Shown here: positions 1 to 8,169 of the stretch, piece by piece
How the letters are laid out: the number at the start of each line of letters is the position of its first letter
Numbering within the stretch: position 1 is the first letter of the stretch
From: Haloarculaceae archaeon H-GB1-1
Lineage (GTDB): Archaea; Halobacteriota; Halobacteria; Halobacteriales; Haloarculaceae
Direction: 5' to 3'
Assembly (NCBI GenBank): GCA_029688825.1
Contig: JARUKX010000010.1
Span: forward strand, 32,989 to 96,988
DNA length: 64,000 bases
Position numbers and translations under genes: made by a program
The notes under the pieces: model-generated
What the model saw: only the letters and a program-made list of their open reading frames with translations
Databases searched by the model: none
Told to the model about the DNA's origin: nothing

Positions 1-686
1 CGGTCGTACGCGCCGGCGAGCAGCCCCTTGCCGAGCGGCGAGTACGGCGTCACGCCGATTCCCTCGCGGGCGCAGGGCCGGAGCGCGTTCCACTCCTCTT
101 CCCGGGCGATGAGGCTGTACTCGGGTTCGGTCGAACTGATGGGCTGGTACCCCTCCCGGTCGGCGATCCAGAGCGCCTTCATCAGCTGCGATTCGTCGAA
201 GTTGCTCGCGCCGACGTAGCGGACGTCGCCCTGCGAGACGAGCTGGTCGAACGCGGCCAGCGTCTCCCGAAGTGGCGTGTTCGGGTCGTACGCGTGGGCC
301 ATGTAGACGTCGATGTAGTCGGTTCCGAGGCGCTCGCGGCTCGCCGCGGCCTGGTCGAGGACGTGCTTGCGGGAGAGGCCCGACCCGTTCGGCCCGTCGA
401 ACATCTTGTCCCAGACCTTCGTCTGCACGACCATCTCGTCGCGGTCGTACTCCGAGATGGCTTTGCCGACGATCTCCTCGGCCTCGCCGGTCGAGTACTG
501 ATTGGCGGTGTCGATGAAGTTGATGCCCAGTTCGCGGGCGCGGTGGACGAGTTCGATGCTGGCCTCCTCGTCGTCCATACACCCGTGCCAGGTTTCCGTC
601 GGTCGATAGCCGCTGCCGAACAGACCCGTGCCGAGACACAGTTTCGATACTTCCAGCCCCGTCGATCCGAGGTACGTGTACTCCAT
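1..686 (-). CDS. aldo/keto reductase, 3' end beyond window
   Basis: NAD(P)H-dependent oxidoreductase of the aldo/keto reductase superfamily, expected in the cytosol. About 228 residues are visible from a start read as MEYTYLGSTG; the C-terminal third lies left of the window. The family catalytic tetrad is present: D59, Y64 (in DTANQY), K90 and H131. It is a close paralogue of the next gene (773-1795), with the same N-terminal block GSTGLEVS and the same tetrad numbering, so the pair is a tandem duplication transcribed leftwards. The start was chosen because it aligns exactly with the paralogue. Substrate cannot be told from sequence. Confidence 0.88.
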   Translation of the reverse strand, partial: MEYTYLGSTGLEVSKLCLGTGLFGSGYRPTETWHGCMDDEEASIELVHRARELGINFIDTANQYSTGEAEEIVGKAISEYDRDEMVVQTKVWDKMFDGPNGSGLSRKHVLDQAAASRERLGTDYIDVYMAHAYDPNTPLRETLAAFDQLVSQGDVRYVGASNFDESQLMKALWIADREGYQPISSTEPEYSLIAREEEWNALRPCAREGIGVTPYSPLGKGLLAGAYD

Positions 687-772
687 GTGCGAGTGTCTAC
701 GTCGATGCCACGGCTCTCATAGGTTGTTTTCACAGCGGCAAAATTAGCCGGATGATCGGGGTGCCGACCTGC

Positions 773-1795
773 TTACCAGCGGTCGTTGCGGGCCCAGCCC
801 CAGCTCTTGTCGAACGCCGGGTCGATGGGGTCTTCGATGCGCTCCATGTCGTCGTCGGACAGCGAGACGTCGACGGCACCGACGCACTCTTCGAGTTCGG
901 GGATGGTGGTCGGGCCGATGATGGCCGAGTCGACGGCGTCCTTGTGGAGCAGCCAGGCGAGGCTGATCTGGACCGGCGTCGCGTCTTTCTCGTCGGCGAT
1001 CTCCGACACCACGTCGAACACCTCCCAGTTCTCGTGGGTGTTGATCGCGTCCCACTGGCCGTACTTGATGCCGTGCCCGAGGCGGCTGTCCTTCGCCGGG
1101 AGTTCGTCGCGGTCGTACGCACCTGCGAGGAATCCCTTGCCGAGCGGGGAGTACGGCGTCAACCCGAGGTCCTGGTCTTCCAGGGCGGGGATGACGCCGT
1201 ACTCCTCCCACCGCTGGATGGCGCTGTACTCCGACTGGACGTTCGAGAACGGCTCGAAGCCGTTGACGTCCGCCGTCCACTGGGACTTCATGAGTTGCCA
1301 GCCCTCGACGTTCGACGCGCCGAGATAGCGGACCTTCCCGTCTTCGACGAGGGAGTTCATCGCCGAGAGCGTCTCGCGGATGGGCGTCGTCTTGTCCCAG
1401 AGGTGGATCGTGTAGAGGTCGACGAAGTCGGTCTGGAGTCGGTCGAGGCTCTTCGCCGACTGGTCCATGATGTGTTTCCGCGAGAGGCCGCCGCCGTTCG
1501 GGCGGTCGGCCATCAGGCTCTGGACTTTCGTGTTGACGACGAGTTCGTCGCGGTCGTACTCCGAGATGGCTTTGCCGACGATCTCCTCGGCTTCGCCAGT
1601 CGAGTACTGATTGGCGGTGTCGATGAAGTTGATGCCGAGTTCGATGGCCCGCTCGACGAGTTCGATGCTGGCCTCCTCGTCGTCCATGCAGCCCTCCCAG
1701 ACCTCCGTCGGGCGCTGACCGCTGCCGAACAGGCCGGTGCCGAGACACAGTTCCGATACCTCTAACCCCGTGCTGCCGAGTTTCGTGTACCGCAT
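773..1795 (-). CDS. aldo/keto reductase (complete paralogue)
   Basis: Complete aldo/keto reductase of 340 residues starting MRYTKLGSTG. Tetrad D59, Y64, K90, H131 is intact, so it should reduce a carbonyl or oxidise an alcohol with NADP(H). A start nine codons further upstream (1822) is possible, but the chosen one aligns with the neighbour at 1-686. The gap between the two is 86 nt and they probably form one leftward unit. It is divergent from the SDR gene at 1903, with about 107 nt of shared promoter region. Physiological substrate unknown. Confidence 0.9.
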   Translation of the reverse strand: MRYTKLGSTGLEVSELCLGTGLFGSGQRPTEVWEGCMDDEEASIELVERAIELGINFIDTANQYSTGEAEEIVGKAISEYDRDELVVNTKVQSLMADRPNGGGLSRKHIMDQSAKSLDRLQTDFVDLYTIHLWDKTTPIRETLSAMNSLVEDGKVRYLGASNVEGWQLMKSQWTADVNGFEPFSNVQSEYSAIQRWEEYGVIPALEDQDLGLTPYSPLGKGFLAGAYDRDELPAKDSRLGHGIKYGQWDAINTHENWEVFDVVSEIADEKDATPVQISLAWLLHKDAVDSAIIGPTTIPELEECVGAVDVSLSDDDMERIEDPIDPAFDKSWGWARNDRW

Positions 1796-1902
1796 GCCGG
1801 AAACGGCGCGGTCAGCTGCCAAACCACTGCCCTTTCAGGATGATATTGCCTCCATCATCGGTAGACTGAAGCGCCCCGGCGGTGAGTTGACCAGCGACGG
1901 AC

Positions 1903-2721
1903 ATGATTCGCTATCCACACTGTGCGGACAGACTCGACGACGCGGTCGCCGTCGTGACCGGATCGACGCAGGGCATCGGTCTCGGCATCGCACGGCGGTT
2001 CGCGGCCGAAGGAGCGACGGTCGTCGTGAACGACCACGGCGCGAACGACGGTGACGCGGTCGCAGCGGCGGTCCGCGAGGAGGGCGGCGACGCGCTGTAC
2101 GTGCAGGCGGACGTCAGCGACCCGGAGGGCATCGAGGGGTTCGTCGAGGACGTCGTCGACGAGTGCGGCCGCATCGACGTCCTCGTGAACAACGTCGCGG
2201 ACTTCCGACACGGGCCGCTGGCCGAGACTTCGCTCCAGGACTGGGAAGACGTCATGACTGTGGCGCTGCGGAGTCACTGGCTGATGACGAAGGCGGCGCT
2301 CCCGCACATGCCCGACGGCGCGAGCGTGATCAACATGTCGTCGGTCCACGCCGTCCAGACGGACCCGAAGTGCATCCCGTACAACGTCGCCAAGAGCGGG
2401 GTGAACGGACTCACGCGGGCGCTCGCCGTCGAACTCGGCCCCGAGGGGGTCCGCGTCAACGCCATCATGCCGGGGAAGATACTCGTCGAGCGGCTCGCGG
2501 ACTTCGACACCGAGACCGCGACCCTGGCGGACTACGAGCAGGAGACCCCAATCGACCCCGTGGGCCGCTTCGGGACGCCGGCCGACATCGCGGGACTGGC
2601 GGCGTATCTCGCGAGCGACGAGTCCTCGTTCGTGACGGGTGCCTGCATCCCCATCGACGGCGGGCGAACGGCGGTCCTCCGGGACCACGACCACGTCGAG
2701 TGGCGACGGCAGCGCGACTGA
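1903..2721 (+). CDS. short-chain dehydrogenase/reductase, SDR-a copy 1
   Basis: Classical SDR of 272 residues. The cofactor motif TGSTQGIG is at about 19-26, NN(V)A at 97-99, and the catalytic residues S146/S147, Y160 and K164 (YNVAK) are all present, so it should be an active NAD(P)-dependent alcohol dehydrogenase or ketoreductase. The N-terminus MIRYPHC is unusual and is shared with the SDR at 18175 (MIRHDHC), its closest relative in the window. It is followed 62 nt downstream by an HTH_10 regulator on the same strand. Confidence 0.9.
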   Translation: MIRYPHCADRLDDAVAVVTGSTQGIGLGIARRFAAEGATVVVNDHGANDGDAVAAAVREEGGDALYVQADVSDPEGIEGFVEDVVDECGRIDVLVNNVADFRHGPLAETSLQDWEDVMTVALRSHWLMTKAALPHMPDGASVINMSSVHAVQTDPKCIPYNVAKSGVNGLTRALAVELGPEGVRVNAIMPGKILVERLADFDTETATLADYEQETPIDPVGRFGTPADIAGLAAYLASDESSFVTGACIPIDGGRTAVLRDHDHVEWRRQRD

Positions 2722-2783
2722 CCGCCCCGTCGGCGGCCCGTTCCACCGGTACCGTTAACACGCCACGGCACGCACATGGTTTC

Positions 2784-3476
2784 ATGATTACCGCCAAGGT
2801 GAAGATAAAGTACGCCGGGGACTGGGTCGACGACATCGGGCGGTACGACGTGCAGTGTCTCGGCATCGCGTCGACGTTCCGGAACCGAGGATTCGTCGGT
2901 ATCACGGCGCTGGACTGCGCGGCGGACGAGTTCGAGGACGTCGTTGAGACGATCAGGGAAAACCAGTACGTCCGGGAGACGGAGGTCCTCGAAACCCACG
3001 AGAGCGACGGGCGTATCCTCGCGACGATATCGACCCACTGTGAGTACACCACCTACACCCCGATGAAGATGATCCGCATGGAGGGGTTCCTCCCCATCGG
3101 GTACTCCGAGTACCGCGACGGGTTCGAGTACCTGGAGATCCTGGCGGAAGACCGCGAGCACGTCTCTCGCGTCATCGAGGCGCTCGACTTCGAGGTCGTC
3201 GAGATCGTTCGGATCGTCTCGGACTTCCGGCAGGGTGTCGGCTTCAGCCTGCTGGAGTGGCAACAGCTCGTCGAGACCATCTCGCCCGACGAGCGGGAGC
3301 TGCTCCACCTCGCCGTCGACTCCGACTACTACGACATCCCAAGCGGCATCTCCCTCGACGACCTGGCGGAGGAGGCCGGCATCGCCAAGAGCACGGCGTC
3401 ACGACGGCTCCGGAACGTCGAGGGCGAGGTGATGCCAGTCATCACGAAGTACATCCAGCTCTACTCCAAGACGTGA
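2784..3476 (+). CDS. HTH_10 (bacterio-opsin activator type) regulator, copy 1
   Basis: Transcription regulator of 230 residues. The N-terminal ~155 residues form a haloarchaeal sensor-like region starting MITAKVKIKYAGDW; the C-terminus from about residue 165 (ISPDERELL ... GIAKSTASRRLR) is a helix-turn-helix of the HTH_10 family. The start is chosen because it aligns with the paralogue on the opposite strand (3523-4212, MITARIAVLYEGDW). A TATA-like GTTAAC lies about 26-32 nt upstream. It probably controls the neighbouring catabolic genes; its effector is unknown. Confidence 0.87.
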   Translation: MITAKVKIKYAGDWVDDIGRYDVQCLGIASTFRNRGFVGITALDCAADEFEDVVETIRENQYVRETEVLETHESDGRILATISTHCEYTTYTPMKMIRMEGFLPIGYSEYRDGFEYLEILAEDREHVSRVIEALDFEVVEIVRIVSDFRQGVGFSLLEWQQLVETISPDERELLHLAVDSDYYDIPSGISLDDLAEEAGIAKSTASRRLRNVEGEVMPVITKYIQLYSKT

Positions 3477-3522
3477 TAGCGGTCGCTGGAACGACGTCCC
3501 GGTGAACGATGTCGACCGATTC

Positions 3523-4212
3523 TCACACCGAATTGCTCAGATAGCGGTCCAGGAAGGTGAGGACCTTCAGCCGGGCCTTCCGGAGGTGTTTCGAGGCCGT
3601 CGTCTTCGTGATGTCGAGTTCGTCGGCCAGGTCCTCGACCGTCACCTGCCGTCGGTCGTCGAAGTAGCCCATCGAGACCGCGAGCGAGAGGACCTCCAGC
3701 TGTCGGGGCGAGATGGAGTCGATGAGGTCCTCGAACTCGTCGAGATTGGGGGCCGTCTGGTACCGGAGGTCCTCGGAGAGGTACTCGACGGAGACGTTCC
3801 CGAACCCGTGGAGCAGTTCGATGGCGTCGTCGATCCCCTCGCGGTCGTTCAGCAGCAGGTCGAAGACGATCCGCCCGTCCTCGAGCGTCGGGTGGCCGAT
3901 GGGGAAGAATCCCTCGTACGTCAGCATCTCCATCGGCGGGATCTCCCTGTACTTCGATTTCACGAAGAGCGTCACCGACTGGGCATCGTCGTAGCTCGTC
4001 TCAGTCCGCATCATCTCGTTGACCTCGGTGATGCTCTCGTGCGTTCGCACGAGCTCGACCGCCGAATCGATCCGCGGTGTGGTCAACACGACGAGTGCGT
4101 AGTAGCGGTTGTTCTGGGACGTGTAGGCCAGGAACTTCCCGTAGACGTCGAGCGACGTCGACTTCGCCGTCCAGTCACCCTCGTACAGGACGGCGATGCG
4201 GGCGGTGATCAT
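3523..4212 (-). CDS. HTH_10 regulator, copy 2 (convergent paralogue)
   Basis: Second HTH_10 regulator, 229 residues, starting MITARIAVLYEGDW and ending in an HTH of the form VEDLADELDITKTTASKHL. It faces the copy at 2784-3476 tail to tail with a 46-nt gap. The start is set by alignment of both N-termini and by a TTTAAG-like TATA box about 25-30 nt upstream (around 4236-4242). Its 5' side faces the amidohydrolase genes at 4646 and 6061, so those are plausible targets. The two regulators have diverged substantially, which suggests different effectors or targets. Confidence 0.87.
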   Translation of the reverse strand: MITARIAVLYEGDWTAKSTSLDVYGKFLAYTSQNNRYYALVVLTTPRIDSAVELVRTHESITEVNEMMRTETSYDDAQSVTLFVKSKYREIPPMEMLTYEGFFPIGHPTLEDGRIVFDLLLNDREGIDDAIELLHGFGNVSVEYLSEDLRYQTAPNLDEFEDLIDSISPRQLEVLSLAVSMGYFDDRRQVTVEDLADELDITKTTASKHLRKARLKVLTFLDRYLSNSV

Positions 4213-4645
4213 TGTCTGGGGTATCGGGGTATGTGGACTTAAACGGCGTGCCCGCCGCGGAGGACGCCTCCGCCCTCCACGTTGTCCCTGGCCGAAACAG
4301 TTTTGTTTCACGATACCAACCATCAGAGTGCAGCATCTCGGACGCGAGTAGTTCGATCACCTTCCATGGCCGTCCGATCTGCCTGCACTGTCGTACTCTC
4401 ACTACCACCCCAGGGGGGCTGAGACTGCCGGCCGTAACGGTTGCAGGAGATTCGGGGGACGTCCTCCGAACCTCTTGCATGGATTACGTCCGGCAGTAAG
4501 AGCTGGCACTCCAACGCCCCCCTACGGGGCCCGCATTCACGCTGTTCGAGCGACGTCTTCGACCACGTGGTCCGCTCCATCTCGGACCGTCACCGGGGAA
4601 CCGGCTACTGAAAGAACTAAGCCCCATCGGGTGAAACGTAGTGGC
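4213..4645. other. gene-free divergent promoter region
   Basis: 433 nt between the start of the HTH_10 regulator (leftward) and the start of the first amidohydrolase (rightward). It holds the TATA-like box of the regulator near 4236-4242 and a short palindrome GAAACAGTTTTGTTTC near 4293-4308 that could be an operator. I see no convincing coding sequence or RNA gene. Confidence 0.5.
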
Positions 4646-5938
4646 ATGACACGCGAGACCAGTGTCTCTGCAGCGGCGAAACCGGACGACGATGAGTATC
4701 TGCTCCTTCGAGGCGGCCGCCTCTTCGACGGGACGGGCGACGACCTCGTCACCGACGGCGCGGTCCTCGTCGAAGGGCAACGAATCGCTGCCGCGGGGCC
4801 GGAAGGCGACCTCGACGTCCCCGACGACGCGACCGTCGTCGACGTCGGCGACCGGACGCTCATGCCCGGCATCGTCGACGCGCACACCCACCTGACCATC
4901 TTCAACTCCCGCGTCCGCGGTCGTTTCAGACTGAGCGACCCGAAGAACAGCCTGCCGTACAACACGATTCGGGCGATGGAGAGCGTCGCGTCGTACATCG
5001 ACAAGGGCGTGACCACGCAGCGGGAGGTCGGTGGACGGGACTTCATCTCCGCGAGCGTCCGCGACGCCATCGAGGAGGGGCGGATCCCCGGCCCGCGATT
5101 GCTCCCGAGCGGCCCCATCCTGACTCCGACCGCCGGACTCGACGACAAGCGCCCGTACTTCGTCGAGGGGAACCTCGCCAACGGCTGGGAGGTCAACGGG
5201 CGCCAGGAGGTCGTGAAGGCGGTCCGCGAGCAGAAGAAAGCCGGCGTCTCGACGATCAAGGTGGACGCCAGCGGGGCCTGGACCGCGTTCTCGGACTCGA
5301 AGACGCCGACGATGAGCGAGGAAGAGATGGCCGCGGCCGTCGAGGAGGCCCACAAGTTCGGTCTGCGAGTGGCCGCCCACGCGCAGGCGACTGAGGGGAT
5401 CAAGAACGCCGCCCGCGCTGGGGTCGACACCATCGAGCACGCGACCTACCTCGACGAGGAAGGGCTCGAACTCATCCTGGACAACGACATCATCGTGGTC
5501 CCGACGCTGATCCCGTTCGAGGAGTTCCTCGACGCCGGCGAGGGCGTGGAGATGAACGAGTCACAGCGCCAGGCCCTGAAAGATGACCGCGCGGCACAGC
5601 GCGAGAGCTTCGTGATGGCCCACGAGAACGGCGTTCAACTCGCGGTCGGGTCCGACGCCATCCCGCCGATGGTACCCCACGGGGACACCCACCGGGAGAT
5701 TCGGCACTTCCACAGGCTCGGGTTCTCGAAGTCCGACGCGCTCGTCGCCGCAACCAAATCCAGCGCGGAGGCCGTGGGCCTCGGCGACGAGATCGGAACG
5801 CTCGAACCTGACAAATCCGCGGATATCATCGCCGTCGAGGGGAATCCGCTCGACGATCTCGACGTCCTGGCCGATTCCTCGAACCCTACCGTCGTCGTCA
5901 AAGAGGGTGCGGTCGTGAAAGACGAGCGACCGGCCTGA
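4646..5938 (+). CDS. imidazolonepropionase/prolidase-like amidohydrolase, copy 1
   Basis: Metal-dependent hydrolase of the amidohydrolase superfamily, 430 residues, in the group that includes imidazolonepropionase-like and Xaa-Pro dipeptidase-like enzymes. All expected metal and catalytic residues are visible: H80 and H82 (DAHTH), K205 (IKVD, the bridging Lys), H245, H265 (TIEHA) and D337 (GSD). It should hydrolyse an amide, cyclic amide or dipeptide bond in the cytosol. The start MTRETS was taken because longer versions read into non-acidic, non-conserved sequence. It is followed by a paralogue at 6061; a third copy is at 16784. Confidence 0.88.
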   Translation: MTRETSVSAAAKPDDDEYLLLRGGRLFDGTGDDLVTDGAVLVEGQRIAAAGPEGDLDVPDDATVVDVGDRTLMPGIVDAHTHLTIFNSRVRGRFRLSDPKNSLPYNTIRAMESVASYIDKGVTTQREVGGRDFISASVRDAIEEGRIPGPRLLPSGPILTPTAGLDDKRPYFVEGNLANGWEVNGRQEVVKAVREQKKAGVSTIKVDASGAWTAFSDSKTPTMSEEEMAAAVEEAHKFGLRVAAHAQATEGIKNAARAGVDTIEHATYLDEEGLELILDNDIIVVPTLIPFEEFLDAGEGVEMNESQRQALKDDRAAQRESFVMAHENGVQLAVGSDAIPPMVPHGDTHREIRHFHRLGFSKSDALVAATKSSAEAVGLGDEIGTLEPDKSADIIAVEGNPLDDLDVLADSSNPTVVVKEGAVVKDERPA

Positions 5939-6060
5939 TACTGACGAACGGTCCCACCGCTCAGGGTCGGCCGAAGCGATCTTCGGTCGCGGTCCCGACC
6001 CCACGCTCCGAACAGAAACCTTATTGGCTCCTCCCATGTGTGACCTAGTGGCAAGACGTA

Positions 6061-7371
6061 GTGACTCGCATGCTTGGAGACAATACTAGCGATCAGATAG
6101 CAGAATCGAACGGAACTGTCCTCGTCACCAATGGCGTCCTCGTCGACGGCACGGCCGGCGACCCCGTGCCGAACGCGGGCGTGGTCATCGAGAACGAACG
6201 GATCACGGACGTCGGTCCCGTCGAGGGGCTGGACGTGCCCGACGACATCGAGGAGATCGACGTCGGTGGCCAGACCATCATGCCGGGGCTCGTGGAGGCA
6301 CACACCCACATGTCCCAGTACAAGGAGCTGAACCCGGTGAAGGGGAAGTTCCGCGCGTTCACCTTCGACAACACCATCGAGTACAACGCCCTGAAAGCGG
6401 CGGAGAACCTGGAGAAGATGCTCGCGACCGGCGCGACCACGATCCGTGATATGGCGGGTCGCGACCTCCTCCCGATGAGCCTGCGCGACGCCGTCGAAGA
6501 CGGGACCATCGTCGGCCCGCGGGTCAACCCGACGGGGCCGATGATCACCTCGACGGGCGGGTCCGACGACAACCGCGAGGCGTTCCGCGCCGACGAGAAC
6601 CTCTCGAACGGCCGGGAAGCGAACGGCAAAGCCGGCATCGTCCGCGAGGTCCGTGAGATGTTCAAGGCGGGCGCGACGCACGTCAAACTCGAAGGGACGG
6701 GCTCGTGGCTCTCGGCGTTCTCCGGCCCGCACACGCAGACGCTGAGCCAGGCGGAGATGGAGGCCGCCGTCGAGGAGGCCCACCGCAAGGACATGACGGT
6801 CGCCATCCACGCGCAGGGCAACGAGGCGATCAAGGCGGCCGCCCGTGCTGGCGTCGACACCATCGAACACGGCAACTTCGCAGACGAGGAGGCGCTGCGG
6901 CTCATCGAGGAGAACGGGTCGAAGCTGAACCCGACGCTGACTCCGTTCAACGAGTTCGCGAAGAACGCCGAGACGTGCGACCTCACCGAGCAGCACCTGG
7001 CCGACCTGGAGGCCGACCGCAAGGCCTCCGAGAAGTCCTTCCAGCTCGCACTGGAGATGGACACCCCGATGTTCCTCGGTGCAGATTCGTATCCCCCGCT
7101 GGGATTGCACGAGGGCGGGACCGCCCGCGAAGCCCGCTACTGGGTCGAGTACGGCGCGGACCCGAAGTTCACCATCGAACACGCGACCCGCGAGAGCGCG
7201 AAGGCGCTCGAGCGCGACGACGAGATCGGCACCCTCGAAACCGGCAAGTACGGCGACCTGCTCGTCGTCGACGGCCGACCCCACGAGGACATCGACGACC
7301 TGCGGCCCGAGCAGATGTCCATCGTGATGAAAGGCGGCACGGTCGTCAAGCGTCGCGACACGGCGGCCTGA
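6061..7371 (+). CDS. imidazolonepropionase/prolidase-like amidohydrolase, copy 2
   Basis: Paralogue of the upstream gene, 436 residues from a GTG start (MTRML, aligned with the MTR of copy 1); an ATG nine nt further in (6070) is an alternative. Ligands H81, H83, K209, H250, H270 and D342 are all present, so it should be catalytically competent. It has diverged from copies 1 and 3: the stretch after HTH reads MSQYKE instead of LTIFN/ITIYN, and 'LDDKRPYF' is replaced, which points to a different substrate. It is convergent with the metallo-beta-lactamase gene at 7447. Confidence 0.87.
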   Translation: MTRMLGDNTSDQIAESNGTVLVTNGVLVDGTAGDPVPNAGVVIENERITDVGPVEGLDVPDDIEEIDVGGQTIMPGLVEAHTHMSQYKELNPVKGKFRAFTFDNTIEYNALKAAENLEKMLATGATTIRDMAGRDLLPMSLRDAVEDGTIVGPRVNPTGPMITSTGGSDDNREAFRADENLSNGREANGKAGIVREVREMFKAGATHVKLEGTGSWLSAFSGPHTQTLSQAEMEAAVEEAHRKDMTVAIHAQGNEAIKAAARAGVDTIEHGNFADEEALRLIEENGSKLNPTLTPFNEFAKNAETCDLTEQHLADLEADRKASEKSFQLALEMDTPMFLGADSYPPLGLHEGGTAREARYWVEYGADPKFTIEHATRESAKALERDDEIGTLETGKYGDLLVVDGRPHEDIDDLRPEQMSIVMKGGTVVKRRDTAA

Positions 7372-7427
7372 ATCTCTCGCGGCTGAGACGGGCTTCCTAT
7401 CGATCCTCGGCCCTGTGACGGGGCTGC

Positions 7428-7440
7428 CATATTTTTCCGC
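7428..7440 (+). terminator. T-tract between convergent genes
   Basis: A run of five T after a GC-rich stretch, 60 nt past the stop of the amidohydrolase at 6061-7371 and just before the stop of the convergent gene. Archaeal termination often uses such U-runs. This is position-based only. Confidence 0.3.
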
Positions 7441-7446
7441 GGTCGG

Positions 7447-8073
7447 TTACGCCAGATCGTCGACGAGCGTCGCGACTGCGTCGTGGCCGTCGTCGAGAAC
7501 GTGATCGCCGTGGCTGACGAGGACCACCTCGAAGTCGAAGTCGAGCAGGGTCGAGACGCTCGCGCGCATCTGCTCGTCGTCGGGGTTGTAGCTCGGCGGC
7601 GTCACGGCGAGCGGGCCGGACCAGTCCTCGTCGGCGGTGTGGACCGAGTCGACGCCGACGACCGTATCGCCGGCGACGAGCACGTCGTCGACGAGGAACG
7701 CCATGTTGTCCGGCGTATGTCCCGGCGTCGAGATGGTCTCGATGCCCCAGTAGGTCTCGCCGCCGTCGAGAAGCCGGTCCGGGTCGATGCCGGCCGCCTC
7801 GAAGAACCGCGCGTCGCCCGCGGGGACCGCGACCTCGACGTCGAGGGCCGCTCGAATCTCCGGAATCGCGTTCATGTGGTCGGGGTCGCCGTGCTCGGCG
7901 ACGACGACCTCGACGCCGTGGTCGGCCGCGATGCCGACGAGTTCGTCGGCCGAGGCCGCCGCGCCGCCGCCGATCATGACCGTCGTCCCGTCGCGCTCGA
8001 CGACGTGGACCGACATCGGTTCGTCGTACTGCCACTCGACGTCGTAGGTGTGGATTCCCTCGCGGACTTCCAT
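7447..8073 (-). CDS. metallo-beta-lactamase-fold hydrolase with HxDxDH motif
   Basis: MBL-fold protein of 208 residues from MEVREGIHTY (an upstream ATG at 8100 would add nine residues). The metal motif reads H61-G-D63-P-D65-H66, so the second His of the usual HxHxDH is Asp. Later ligands are present (TPGHTPDN, AGDT, SHGDH). Flavodiiron proteins have a comparable HxExDH pattern, but the flavodoxin domain is absent. It could be a hydrolase for thioesters, lactones or cyclic amides; the reaction is not decided. It is divergent from the cytosine-deaminase-like gene at 8170. Confidence 0.8.
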   Translation of the reverse strand: MEVREGIHTYDVEWQYDEPMSVHVVERDGTTVMIGGGAAASADELVGIAADHGVEVVVAEHGDPDHMNAIPEIRAALDVEVAVPAGDARFFEAAGIDPDRLLDGGETYWGIETISTPGHTPDNMAFLVDDVLVAGDTVVGVDSVHTADEDWSGPLAVTPPSYNPDDEQMRASVSTLLDFDFEVVLVSHGDHVLDDGHDAVATLVDDLA

Positions 8074-8138
8074 TGCCTGATGGTCTCGGTCCCGGTGCAT
8101 GAACTTGTGGGGTATCCTACCGCGACACTGCGTGGCAA

Positions 8139-8147
8139 GGTTTTAGG
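8139..8147 (+). promoter_or_regulatory. TATA-like box
   Basis: GGTTTTAGG lies 23-31 nt before the ATG at 8170, the spacing expected for a leaderless haloarchaeal transcript. Confidence 0.4.
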
Positions 8148-8169
8148 GCCGTTACGGCGTCCATAGAAT

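Noticed and set aside
5635..7284. Long minus-strand frame across the amidohydrolase genes
   Set aside because: It covers the complementary strand of two well-supported enzymes and shows no motif.
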